This document shows positions 11,401-22,061 of a stretch of DNA of 51,475 bases, one piece after another. The notes under the pieces are model-generated. The model worked only from the letters and a program-made list of their open reading frames with translations, was not told the origin of the DNA and made no database searches. The stretch is from the NCBI GenBank assembly GCA_003427395.1, contig BFEA01000588.1:756160-807634 (forward strand). Reading direction: 5' to 3'. Origin of the DNA: Chara braunii. Lineage: Eukaryota; Streptophyta; Charophyceae; Charales; Characeae. Made by a program: the position numbers and the translations under genes. Numbering within the stretch: position 1 is the stretch's first letter; every line of letters starts with the position of its first letter.

Positions 11401-12080
11401 TTTCACTTATAAGGTAGTTGATGATATTCCATTTCATGCTTGGTTGTATTCATAAGCCACAAGCATGTGTTTGAGCAAGTCTCACTCACATGCATGGCTC
11501 AACTTTCACTTGATGACATTTCGTTTCATGCTTGGTTGTATTGATGAGCCACAAGCATGTCTTTGAGCAAGTCTCACTTACATACACGACTCAACTCTCA
11601 CATGATGACATTCCGTTTCATGCTTGGTTGTATTCATAAGCCACAAACATGTGTTTAAGCAAGTCTCACTCACATGAATGACTCAACTCTCACATGATGA
11701 CATTTCATTTCATGCTTGGTTGTATTCATGAGCCACAAGCATGTGTTTGAGCAGGTCTTACTCACATACATGGCTCAACTCCGACTTGATGACATTTCGT
11801 TTCATGCTTGGTTGTATTGATGAGCCACAAGCATGTGTTTGAGCAAGTCTCACTTAAATACATGGCTCAACTCTCACATAATGACATTCTGTTTCATGCT
11901 TGGTTGTATTCATGAGCCACAAACATGTGGTTGAGCAAGTCTGACTCACATGAATGACTCAACTCTCATATGATGACATTTCATTCCATGCTTGGTTGTA
12001 TTCATGAGCCACAAGCATGTGTTTGAGCAAGTCTCACTCACATGCACGGCTCAACTCTCACATGATGACATTCCGATTCA
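11400..12080 (+). repeat. 91/92-bp satellite, subfamily B (block 1)
   Basis: About seven tandem monomers with GATGACATTCCGTTTCATGC, GTTGTATTCATGAGCCACAA and GTTTGAGCAAGTCTCACTCA. The repeat is 92 bp where measured (11,512 to 11,604). The CCG(A/T)TTC...CTTGG core aligns with subfamilies A and C. Confidence 0.9.
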
Positions 12081-13712
12081 CACTTGGTTGCTCTTTCATC
12101 CATGTGCATGTTTATTCACTAGTTCAATCTTCACTTTGTTAAGTCCATATGTGTTGTAGTGTTTTGATTCATATTTGGTTGCTCTTTCCTCCATGTGCAT
12201 GTGCATTCGTTAGTTTAAGGTTCACCTTATCAAGTGCATGTGTGTTGTAGTGTTCCGACTTATACTTGGTTGCTCTTTCCTCCGTATGCATATGCATTCG
12301 TTAGTTCAACCTTCCTTTTGTCAAGTTCATGTGTATGGTAGTGTTCCAGTTCATACTTGGTTGCTCTTTCCTCCGTATGCATCTACATTTGTTAGTTCAA
12401 CCTTCCCTTTGTCAAGTTCATGTGTATGGTAGTGTTCCGATTCATACTTGGTTGCTCTTTCCTCCATGTGCATGTGCATTCGTTAGTTCAATCTTCACTT
12501 TGTCAAATTCATGTGTGCTGTAGTGTTCCGATTCACACTTGGTTGCTCTTTCCTCCATGTGTATGTGCATTCGTTAGTTCAATCTTCACTTTGTCAAGTT
12601 CATGTGTGTTGTAGTGTTCCGATTCATACTTGGTTGCTCTTTCCTCCATGTGCATGTGCATTTACTAGTTCAAGCTTCAATTTGTTAAGTTCATGTGTAT
12701 GGTAGTGTTCCGATCCATACTTGGTTGCTCTTTCCTCCATGTGCATGTGCATTCATTAGTTCAACCTTCACTTTGTCAAGTTCATGTCTATGGTAGTGTT
12801 CCGATTCACACTTCGTGACTCTTTCATCCATGTGCATGTGCGTTCACTAGTTCAACCTTCATTTAGTCAAGTTCATGTGTGTTGTAGTGTTCCGATCCAT
12901 ACTTAGTTGCTCTTTCCTCCATGTGCATGTGCATTTGTTAGTCCAACCTTCACTTTGTCAAGTTCATGTGTATGGTAGTATGAAGATTCACATTTGGTTG
13001 CTCTTTCATGTGCATGTGCATTCACTGGTTCAATCTTTACTTTGTCAAGTTCATGTGTATGGTAGTATTCCGATTCATACTTGGTTGCTCTTTCACGTGC
13101 ATGTGCATTCACTAGTTGAATCTTCACTTTGTCAACTTCATGTGTATTGTAATGTTCCGATTCACAATTGGTTGCTCTTTCATCCATGAGCATGTGCATT
13201 CACTAGTTCAATCTTCACCTTGTCAAGTTCATGTGTTCACACTTGATTGCTCTTTCATCCATGTGTATGTGCATTCAATAGTTAAATCTTCACTTTGTCA
13301 AAGTTCATGTGTATTGTAGTGTTCTGATTCACACTTGGTTGCTCTTTCATCCATGTGCATATGCATTCACTAGTTTAAGCTTCACTTTGTGAAGTTCAGG
13401 TATATTGTAGTGCGCAGATTCCCACTTGGTTGCTCTTTCATCCATGAACATGTGCATTCACTAGTTCAAACTTCACTTTGTCAAGTTCATGTGTATTGTA
13501 GTGATCCAATTCACACTTGGTTGCTCTTTAAGTCATGTGCATGTGCTTTCGTTACTTCAACCTTCACTTTGTGAAGTTTATGTGTGTGGTTGTATTACGT
13601 TTCACACTTGGTTGCTCTTTCACTCATGGGCATGTGCATTCGTTAGTTCAACCTTCACGTTGTCAAGATCATGTGTGTGGTAGTATTCCGTTTCACACTC
13701 GGTGACTCTTTC
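12080..13712 (+). repeat. 91-bp satellite, subfamily C (block 1)
   Basis: About 18 monomers with GTGTTCCGATTCATACTTGG, TTGCTCTTTCCTCCATGTGC and TTCACTTTGTCAAGTTCATG, measured period 91 bp (12,341 to 12,432). Short open frames of about 64 codons appear in each monomer, but 91 is not a multiple of three and they end in every unit, so the array is not coding. Confidence 0.92.
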
Positions 13713-14885
13713 ACTATGGGATGGGTGACCGGCATTTGGCTGCTACTACTGTGGGCAGGGTTGTCGAGCCCCGGTCTCGTGGCCCAAGAGGGGGTCCGGG
13801 GGTAGGCACCCCCAGCCCCGACCCAGACACCCCCCCCCCNNNNNNNNNNNNNNNNNNNNNNNNNNNNNNNNNNNNNNNNNNNNNNNNNNNNNNNNNNNNN
13901 NNNNNNNNNNNNNNNNNNNNNNNNNNNNNNNNNNNNNNNNNNNNNNNNNNNNNNNNNNNNNNNNNNNNNNNNNNNNNNNNNNNNNNNNNNNNNNNNNNNN
14001 NNNNNNNNNNNNNNNNNNNNNNNNNNNNNNNNNNNNNNNNNNNNNNNNNNNNNNNNNNNNNNNNNNNNNNNNNNNNNNNNNNNNNNNNNNNNNNNNNNNN
14101 NNNNNNNNNNNNNNNNNNNNNNNNNNNNNNNNNNNNNNNNNNNNNNNNNNNNNNNNNNNNNNNNNNNNNNNNNNNNNNNNNNNNNNNNNNNNNNNNNNNN
14201 NNNNNNNNNNNNNNNNNNNNNNNNNNNNNNNNNNNNNNNNNNNNNNNNNNNNNNNNNNNNNNNNNNNNNNNNNNNNNNNNNNNNNNNNNNNNNNNNNNNN
14301 NNNNNNNNNNNNNNNNNNNNNNNNNNNNNNNNNNNNNNNNNNNNNNNNNNNNNNNNNNNNNNNNNNNNNNNNNNNNNNNNNNNNNNNNNNNNNNNNNNNN
14401 NNNNNNNNNNNNNNNNNNNNNNNNNNNNNNNNNNNNNNNNNNNNNNNNNNNNNNNNNNNNNNNNNNNNNNNNNNNNNNNNNNNNNNNNNNNNNNNNNNNN
14501 NNNNNNNNNNNNNNNNNNNNNNNNNNNNNNNNNNNNNNNNNNNNNNNNNNNNNNNNNNNNNNNNNNNNNNNNNNNNNNNNNNNNNNNNNNNNNNNNNNNN
14601 NNNNNNNNNNNNNNNNNNNNNNNNNNNNNNNNNNNNNNNNNNNNNNNNNNNNNNNNNNNNNNNNNNNNNNNNNNNNNNNNNNNNNNNNNNNNNNNNNNNN
14701 NNNNNNNNNNNNNNNNNNNNNNNNNNNNNNNNNNNNNNNNNNNNNNNNNNNNNNNNCCGGGGGTGAAACCCCTACCCCAGCTTGGGCCCCGGGGATCCCC
14801 GCGTGACAACCCTAACTGTGGGATGGGTGACCGACATTTGGCTGCTACGACTATGGGATGGGTGACCGGCATTTGGCTGCTATAA
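13713..14885 (+). repeat. 35-bp tandem repeat (block 1), interrupted
   Basis: About four units of TATGGGATGGGTGACCGGCA plus TTTGGCTGCTA. They are interrupted by the hAT-like insertion at 13,756-14,814. The uninterrupted counterpart is at 41,791-41,895. Confidence 0.85.
13756..14814. mobile_element. hAT-like insertion with 8-bp target duplication
   Basis: The left end starts CAGGGTTGTCGAGCCCCGG and the right end is the complement of TAGGGTTGTCACGCGGGG. The flanks are identical 8-mers, ACTGTGGG (13,748-13,755 and 14,815-14,822). Eight-base duplications and short C/TAGGG-type inverted ends are typical of hAT transposons. The empty site is seen in block 2 (ACTGTGGG at 41,825). Most of the interior (13,840-14,756) is an assembly gap, so I cannot say whether it encodes a transposase. 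The visible arms are very GC-rich with CCCGGGG-type palindromes, which probably caused the gap. Confidence 0.7.
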
Positions 14886-14917
14886 CGGAAAGATGATTTA
14901 ATTAGAACTAGAGGTCG

Positions 14918-14920
<3 letters not shown>

Positions 14921-14999
<79 letters not shown>
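14921..14999 (+). repeat. CT microsatellite (block 1)
   Basis: A nearly pure CT run in the same position relative to the 35-bp repeats as the run at 41,927-42,118 in block 2. Confidence 0.95.
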
Positions 15000-15000
<1 letters not shown>

Positions 15001-16108
15001 ATCTTGCCCTCTCTTCCTTTTCCCCTCACTTGGCATATAACTAACCCTTCATCCCTTATTTGTTACATTGTCAGGGAACGAACGGTAAAAGAAAATCGGG
15101 CCTCGCTTGGTGGAAAAGGAGGGCAAGGGAAGGGTGGCCGGTCCCTTGTGCCGCCAAGAAGGAAAAGGAAAGGACATTTGACAGATTGGGATAAGGTGGA
15201 GTCCAGGAGAAAGTATAATTTAAAGCAAGGTCAGTTTGACTCAACCATTTCCCGACTGCATTACTACGAGAAGAGAATGGATTGATTGAGCACGAAGAGA
15301 AACCGAAGAAAAAAGAAAGTTAGGCATGCGGGAAGGGCTATGTGTTGACCCCCAACGGGGAATTGTATCGGTCTTTGCTTTGTGTGAGATTGTGCAGGTA
15401 AGTAAAGGTTTGTGATACGTTGAGCGGTATAGGACCGGGAGAAACCGGGCAGTGAAGGGAAAAGGAAGAGGGGGCAAAGGGGCTCTGGGACCCTCAACGT
15501 AAAATCAATCCATGAAAGTGACCTTTGTGTTTGTGACTTAGAGTGTAAATGAAAGAAAGAAGTGTCACCTTGCTGAGTGAAATGTGAAGTAGCCTGTGCG
15601 TGCATATAAAGGCCCCTAAAAGACTAAGGGACCTGCGTCAATAATGATGGATGAGATGCATGGGACTCGAGGGGTGCGTAGAGGCGAGGGGGAAGATGAC
15701 ATCGCCGCACCTCGATGACGCCATAGAATTGCAATGCTCAGGGAAATGGTGTGCGGCCTAAGGATGACGCTTAGCCTGCGCACAAGAGAAGACAAACTCT
15801 TAAGGAACCCATGGACTGTCTGTGTATTGGAAGGAGCAATTGCTTGAGAACACAACCAAGAATAAAAAAGAAATTAGCGTTGCGGGATGACCAGCGAGAC
15901 TACCACCCGGCGTGAGGGTTGAGCTACATCCGCAATCTCAAAGCTCTCTTGCGCGATGACCCACCCCTATCCATCTCAAAGCACTAGGTAGGGGTGACCC
16001 TAGGACGAACAGCCCGCGCCTTGAGCATGAGCGTGGGCGGGCCGAGCCAACTGGAACCCGTAGTGGGGTCGACCAAGGCTCGAAAGTCTATCGGGGTTTG
16101 GCCCTACA
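15000..16108 (+). repeat. 3' end of upstream LTR-like repeat
   Basis: About 1.1 kb is collinear with 42,119-43,234 at roughly nine bases in ten by eye, and both copies stop matching exactly after GGTTTGGCCCTACA. The CA end suits an LTR. A TATA-like CATATAAAGG lies at 15,602-15,611; block 2 has CATGTAAAGG there. The frame 15,004-15,285 is open in both copies but diverges at its end, so I do not call a gene. Confidence 0.7.
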
Positions 16109-16112
16109 AAAA

Positions 16113-16127
16113 TGGTAGAGGTGTCGG
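16113..16127 (+). promoter_or_regulatory. Candidate primer-binding site
   Basis: TGGTAGAGGTGTCGG begins four bases after the point where the two long direct repeats stop matching. Initiator-tRNA primer-binding sites in plant retrotransposons begin TGGTA. The match is short and degenerate after the first bases, so position is the main support. Confidence 0.4.
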
Positions 16128-16129
16128 GT

Positions 16130-17840
16130 AGGGGGTTAAACCGACCCTTGCGATTCCGAAGGGGGCGCCAAATGCATTAACATATACATAACTTAAGATA
16201 AGGGAATGAGGACTTGTGCTTGCTCTACCCTTTGAGAGAAGCAGACTTGAGAGTGGCTGGGCGCATGGCATGGTCAGGCCTGGAGGTATAACATGCATGT
16301 TGTGCACTTGATTAGTCATCCCCTTGTGGAATGACTCTAACCCTCCTTCGTCCGGTGCTGGTGTTCGTCAGTCCGGACGGAGCCTTGGGCAAGTCGCAAG
16401 CCGACCCTTCCTCTTCATGCGAAATAAGGGCTCCGGTTACCTGGCAGATGGTTGGTGTTTCGACTTCGCCCGGGGTCTAATGAAAATCCCGCGGTGGAGT
16501 GATCCGACCGAATGGGTGCCCTTCTCTCTTCTTCTTTGAGCCCAGCGGGCTCATGCACTATACACATTGAAATGCTTGAAGGAACCAACATGAACACAAC
16601 GGGCTATCAAGAAGGAACAATCATGCCCTATGAAAGGACAAACAAATGACGAGAAAGGAAATAAAGGGAGTTGCTAGACTCCAAGGAAAACTAACTCACC
16701 CTTGAAGATTCTCACGAGAAGGAACCAACCACTGTGTATGGAAATAGGGGGAGTGACACTCATTGTCCTGAGAGAAAATTGTGAGTTATGGGTAGGAAGC
16801 GCAGGATACACCAAGGGAAAGACAATTGTAATATTTGTGTCTCGTTTGGGACTTGTGATTTGCATGATGGGATTTTAGCGTCCTGCCTTTCGGAAGGAGA
16901 GGATGGGTCTACACCAGCTGGTGCGGGATGGTGAAACGTCGTTCTTTTGCAGTGCCGCTGAGTCTCATATGCGGAGGTCAGACCACCGAGCTGTCGGACG
17001 GGAGTTTGTAACGTCGATTGATTAGTACAATTCTCGCCCGGGCGGTCCGAGCATAGCTCGATGACCTTGTCCAGGCGGGGTGCGAAATGTCTCATCAGGC
17101 AGGGCTTAGCTTGTCGGCTGGCGGAGGGGGAGCACTGCGTGTGGGGCAAGGAGGGAGCCTCAAAGGCGATTAGTAGCTTCCCGTAGTACGGTTTGGGAAA
17201 GGCTGATTCTTGTCGGACCGATGGAAATGAATGCCCGGACGGTTAACTATTATTCCTAACGGGGTGCGCAGGGTGATTCCCGGTACTAACGAGGGTATGC
17301 AAGAGCGGCAAAACGGGATGGGGTATTTTGGGCGAATGGAGAGGGGTAACACCCTGTGCCGGAGCCTGGATACCGAGCTCGTGACGATTGAGCTGCGCTT
17401 GAGGTATGGGATAAAACTCTGTCGATAGTAGTAGCGGAGAGGCCAGATTCGGATAGGCCGGTGAGGAGATGACCGACTCGTAAGTGAGATTGCCAGATTT
17501 TTTTTCTGTGTATTCCTCCTCTGTAAAGGTTGAATGAGTTTGGACTGTTGGACGAGGTATAACTCTAGTCTATTTTCATCCCTTTATCTAAGTCTATACG
17601 AGTGAGAGATGATTGAAAGGGAGGAGGATAAGAGTCAGCCGAAATGAAACCAAGAGAAAGAATGTTGGGCAGTGAATGGCCGACCAAGGGTACTGTGGGA
17701 AGGAGGTACTTAGGAATGGGGAGGTAAATTAGGGAGACCTTGATAAGGGGTCTGAAATAATTCTCATTTAGGACGTGGGTTGACCTGACCGGAAGGGCCA
17801 TTTGATACTCTCTTATGGAAACAAGGGTCGGGTGCTGGAA
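16130..17840 (+). other. Leader of the retroelement, no recognised gene
   Basis: Minus-strand frames at 16,674-16,865, 16,760-17,149 and 17,565-17,999 are open but show no family features and lie antisense to the element. I see no gene in either strand. Confidence 0.5.
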
Positions 17841-17845
17841 ACAAG

Positions 17846-18650
17846 ATGGTGTGGTGGTTGTCATCCCCGATCTATACCAGCTGTCCGGAAATGTCCGTAG
17901 ATGTAAAGGATGGGGTATCGGTCGTCCTCCTGGAAGATGGGACGTGGACAGATCTTGAGCCAATATATAAAACTGTGATGCTGGAGGAGGAGGACGCATT
18001 CCTTTGGATAGAAACGGTATGGACTAAAGTCAGCTTTACAAGGTTGTCGCCAAGCTTAATGGATTTGAAATTCCAAGGGACGTTGGAAGCCCGAGGGTGG
18101 GTCTACTTGTCGCAAGATGGGGAGAATGCTATGGTCATAGATTTGGTGCTAGGGACTATGTCGGACGAATTGTTTAGGAAGGCAGAGAGGGAGGTTGTAT
18201 GAGCTGCATGTCGCGGACGGAAATAGAAATGGAAAGGGTAGATGTGCGAGTGGAACTTAGGGATAGAGAAAGCGTGAGGCGACCCGCCAGAACGATCAGA
18301 TGCGTGCTGCCTCCCTTTCTGGTGGATGGGGTCTTCGGAACCCGGAGCAGGCTAGTACAGATATGCCAGTCAATGACAACCCTCGGACTATACCAATGCG
18401 CCAGGCAGGACTTATTCCGGTTGTCGGTAGAAATGAGGTCGTTTTAAGGGAATTGGGCGGAGGAGCTGGCCGAGATGCTGAACTGCCTTAGCATTGACAA
18501 TGTCCTTGTCCCTAACTCTGTGCATTGGGGGATAGTCTATAGAAATGTGGCAGTAGGGGAAACATTCCTGGAAGGTGTGAAGCAATTGTTCTACAACGAG
18601 GAGGATGACTTCAGTGACGAGGACGAAGGGGATGAGATAGAGGACTGAGA
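17846..18650 (+). pseudogene. Unrecognised two-domain ORF, tandem copy 1
   Basis: The first frame (17,846-18,202, 118 residues) has a predicted beta-rich look with repeated W, F and V, including FLWIETVWTKVSF and GWVYL. It overlaps the second frame by four bases (18,199 onward). That frame has RCVLPPFLVDGVFG, is closed by a stop at about 18,447, and then continues through VGETFLEGVKQLF to an acidic tail (EEDDFSDEDEGDE) ending near 18,648. Both halves have counterparts in copies 2 and 3. I do not recognise the family. It lies on the element strand, upstream of gag, where Ogre-type gypsy elements carry an extra ORF; that parallel is positional only. Confidence 0.55.
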
Positions 18651-18859
18651 CTTCTAAGGTGGGTGACTTACTTAGGGAAACCGAGTGGTCTGGCATTGTG
18701 CAGGAAGGGAAAGGATGACTAGAGAGGAATAGTTGATGGACTGCACTTTCAAGGGATGGGAACCAAGGCGAGTCAAAGGGGGAATAAAAATGCCTATACC
18801 AGCAGAAAACGAATGGAGAGGGACCACGTGTGACTGGGTCGGGTTTGAAGTTACCCCGG

Positions 18860-19470
18860 GATTATCATACGTATGAGTAGAGTGGATTTGGAACCCAATA
18901 AGGGAAAAGGAAGGTTGGGACGAGATAGCGGAAGGCAAAGTGGAATCGGTCGGAACGATCGTTCTTTCCGAAGAAGGATGGCGCCTATTTTGCACTATGA
19001 TAGTAATGGGACAGGATCCGATGTGGCTTCTGGGGGATGTGGAGACGCGAACCCGAAAGGAGGGTCAGAGGTTCACCAACGAAGGATGGGACGAAGTCAG
19101 CAGTAAAGTTGTGATGGGAGGATGGAAGTAACTCAAGTTTCCCAGCCTGCGAACAACAACCTGGGTGCCTGAGTTCGTAGCTAAATGGTTTGGGGGTTTT
19201 GTCCAGATCTTAGAAGTGGTCGACTCCATGAAAGAGACGCATATAGAATGTGCCTGACTGACAGAGGAAGTTTATAAGACCTCGTTGAAATACGGGCCCT
19301 TCTACGATGATAAAGCCTGGGAAATCCTTACCGTCCTGAGAATAGGTAAGTATGACCGCCTAGAGGTAGACGCGGCAGCTTGGGATGCTGTAGTTAGCCG
19401 GGAGGCAGCGGCTGCCCCATCTTACGTAGATGATGTTTTCAAACTGTTTGAAGTACTGTGGTTCGATTAA
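18860..19470 (+). pseudogene. Unrecognised two-domain ORF, tandem copy 2
   Basis: The first half (to 19,131) contains TIVLSEEGWRLFCTMIVMG, aligning with the FLWIETVW region of copy 1 and the TFMMVECLWTG region of copy 3. The second half starts near 19,140 with WVPEFVAKWFGGFVQILEVV, is cut by a stop near 19,257, and resumes with KYGPFYDDKAWEILTVL and APSYVDDVFKLFEVL to the stop at 19,470. The GPF(Y/W) and SY(V/L)...LFE words match copy 3. Stops in both halves show that it is no longer coding as it stands. Confidence 0.5.
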
Positions 19471-19708
19471 AAGGCCGGGGAATCTGACATCGTGGGGAAA
19501 TCAAAGTGCGGGAGGTACATGTAAACTGAGGAGTAACGTAAGATAAGGGAGCGCGAACGGTAGATTAGCAGGGCATGCTAGGAGATTAAGAACAAGGAGA
19601 GACGTCCGGTCGCTACGGATGCTGGTCTGGATTGCGGGGCAGAAAAGAAGAACAAGGACTTGAACAAGAAGGGAGACGAGAAGAGGATGAGCGGTGCTGA
19701 AGAACGGG

Positions 19709-20573
19709 CTGTACTCTTCCAACGAGTTTCGAATTTCGGGGATTCAACATGGAATGGCGGGCCGTGACCCCCCTAACAACGATGGCGGCAAGACATGTTC
19801 GGACGACAGGCCAGCCCCGGTACCCCGGACCGCCCTGGAATAACGGCAGGGTGTGGGAAGTGTCCTTTCCAACGAGTTTCAAATTTTGGGGATTCGACAT
19901 GGAATGGCGGGTCGTGACCTTGAGAAGGGACAACACCTTCATGATGGTGGAGTGTTTGTGGACGGGGATGAGATTCAACCAAGGGGCTGTGGATGACTTG
20001 TTTTCCAATTTAGAAGTAACGGGGACCTTGTATCTACCCGAGATCGGCTGACACTCGGTGGGGGTAGGAATAACACAAGGTCACGAGCTGGCCCCAATCT
20101 TTTGAAGGGCCGCTCAGGCGTTGACACGGATAGGCCAATCGATCAAGGGTAGAAGGAATGTGGGCTTGCGGACCAGGGTGGAAATGGGGAGCTGGAGGGA
20201 GTTCAGGGCACCGGCAACCCCGCTGAGATGTCGGGTCCCCCGATTCATGATAGACCTCATATTCGGAAGCCTCGCAAGGGCGCATGATCTGGTAGACTCG
20301 ACAATAATCTGGGTAGACCACTTTCCACATCAAACCATCGGGATGTTCTATGACGTTATTGTGGAGCACGGGCCGTTCTGGGGAAACCGGGTCCAGGAAT
20401 TGCTGGAGGTTATTAACATCCTGATATTTGGGTTATCACGGTTAGCCTGTGCGGAATACGAGCACATAATTCTGAGGGAAATCGAGATAGGAGAGAGTTA
20501 TCTAGCAGGGGTGGCTCAACTATTCGAGGAGCCTACCGAACTGGAAGGGCCGCGAGGACGAGAGCGGGACTAG
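19709..20573 (+). pseudogene. Unrecognised two-domain ORF, tandem copy 3
   Basis: The first frame (stop at 20,051) includes FWGFDMEWRVVTL, TFMMVECLWTGMRF and VTGTLYLPEI. The second frame, 20,121-20,573 (150 residues), is the longest intact second half in the set, with RCRVPRFMIDLIFGS, VEHGPFWGNRVQELLEV and IGESYLAGVAQLFEE. A direct repeat of about 55 bp (19,715-19,768 and 19,865-19,919) duplicates the CCAACGAGTTTC...GGGGATTC segment at the start. No catalytic motif is apparent, so I leave the function open. Confidence 0.5.
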
Positions 20574-20579
20574 CACCCG

Positions 20580-21040
20580 GAGACAAGCCGGTAGGACAAA
20601 TGAAATATATTCCATTACATATAGGGGCTCACCGATGGAAATAAGGAAGGACCGTCAGTCCCGGACGATCAAAAACCCGCTACGAGATAAGGGGAAGGGT
20701 AGACTCATAATGATTGCCATGACCCTAGAAGTTGAAAAGGAAATATTGGTCGGGGACTTTTCCTAAGGGGATGCCCAACCAGAACTCCTACATGCCCTTC
20801 ATAGCGAAACTAGGACACTCTAAATGAGTCTGTCATAAGGGGAACTAAATTGCGTTCCTTAGCTCGATAGGGCAGCAGGGGCGACCGCGGCTCCTTCTTA
20901 GGGAAGCGATCAGAGGACGAAAATGGGGAGGGGGCTACTCTCGGAATAAGATAAACCAAAGAAACCAGAGCCTATGAAACCAAAACGCCTCGAGTTGCCT
21001 GTGTCCTGGGGAATCCTCTAGTTTATGGAGATCTAGGCAA
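20580..21040 (+). other. Spacer before gag
   Basis: About 460 bp without a supported gene between copy 3 of the unknown ORF and the start of the gag-like frame. Stops occur in all frames. Confidence 0.5.
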
Positions 21041-21041
21041 A

Positions 21042-22061
21042 ATGGCGATGGAAGATGAGACAGACAATCGTAGGAGCGAGGGAGGACCAGGCTTAGGAGG
21101 CAGCGCCGTACAAAGCGAGGAGGGTCAGAAGGACAGAGAATCGATAGATTTGGATGGTACTAAAGAGAACCGAAAGGAAATCTCCTCAGGGGAAAGCTCG
21201 AGGAAAGTCGGGGGAAGCAAGCAAGGAACCCAGGAAGCAAGGGAGGGTAGAAATAAGGACAGGTCGAGCCCGCGAAATTCAGACGGAGCTGTATTGAAGA
21301 AAGTGAGAATCACGGATGTGGGGCGCAAGCTAGTAGAGATAGAAAAGAGAACCGCAAAATACAAGGCAAGATTGATCGAGGAGATGATGACTGGGAACGA
21401 AGAAGACCTCTTGCGGGAAGAACCGCAGGACGAACGGAAAGGCGGCGAGGTGGAATTCGGCAAGGGGATAAGGGTAGTGACTGTGGAGGAACACCTAGAA
21501 AAAGAAGAAAGGATAGAGAAAACTCCCCTGGGATGGAAGCGGAGACGACCACGAACCCGCCAACCATAGATAGCAGGGCTAGCCGCCTGCTGACCGCACC
21601 TACAGTAATGCAAGGGTGCGAGGGGCTCTGGAGCCTTAGGGCAAGAGTGTTGGGGTGGTTTGACCAAGAGGGAACTGCAAAAACAAAGGAAGGACGAACG
21701 ACCCGTCAGGAAGGGCAGGAAGCTAGTACGGCAGGTGAGACCAGTAGCTCCGAGGGCGGCCTTAGGAAGATAGTGTCGTCCCTCACACGAGCGCCAAACA
21801 GAAACCCAAGGCTACCTCGCAGACGCTAAGAAAAAGTTGACATTCGACGGGGCAAACATCACGGAGTTCCTAATAGATTACGATAACCTGGCTGCGTTCT
21901 TGAAGTGGACCGAAGAAGAAAAGATAGACCACCTAGGACAGCATGTGTCATTGAGCCTGGGACGAGACATACTGGCCATCGTAGTTGCGAGTCGATCTTG
22001 GAAGCAAACCCGGGATGTAATGATGAGGAAGTACCTGACAACGGAAAAAATGGCAATATAG
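21042..22061 (+). pseudogene. gag: Ty3/gypsy Gag, N-terminal part (frameshifted)
   Basis: The first frame (21,042-21,569) is 175 residues, highly charged, with acidic and basic stretches and a possible coiled coil (VGRKLVEIEKRTAKYKARLI). It ends in an arginine-rich tail. Coding similarity then moves to another frame (21,533-21,829) and back to the first frame at 21,837. There TFDGANITEFLIDYDNLAAF and WTEEEKIDHLGQHVSL are the familiar start of a retrotransposon gag domain (the YDGxNVxxFL-type segment). The frame is cut at 22,061 by the inserted hAT-like element, after which gag resumes at 22,429. Gag normally forms the particle shell. Confidence 0.65.

Noticed and set aside
12903-13199. Minus-strand repeat peptide with THELDKVKIE words
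   Set aside because: It is open only where several monomers are shortened to about 84 bp, which keeps the frame by chance. The frame closes elsewhere in the array.
12238-13700. Series of overlapping ~64-codon frames (CSFLHVHVHSLVQ-type) in the 91-bp array
   Set aside because: The period is not a multiple of three, so each frame ends within about two monomers. No start context or conservation beyond the DNA repeat itself.
10310-13712. Tandem 91-bp units considered as a CRISPR array
   Set aside because: Monomers are contiguous with no unique spacers, and the window is eukaryotic.
13655-14872. 361- and 405-codon frames across the N gap
   Set aside because: Most codons are unknown bases; the visible ends belong to the inverted repeats of the hAT-like insertion.
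21125-21667. 180-codon minus-strand frame opposite gag
   Set aside because: Shadow of the charged gag frame; serine- and proline-rich by composition and without motif.
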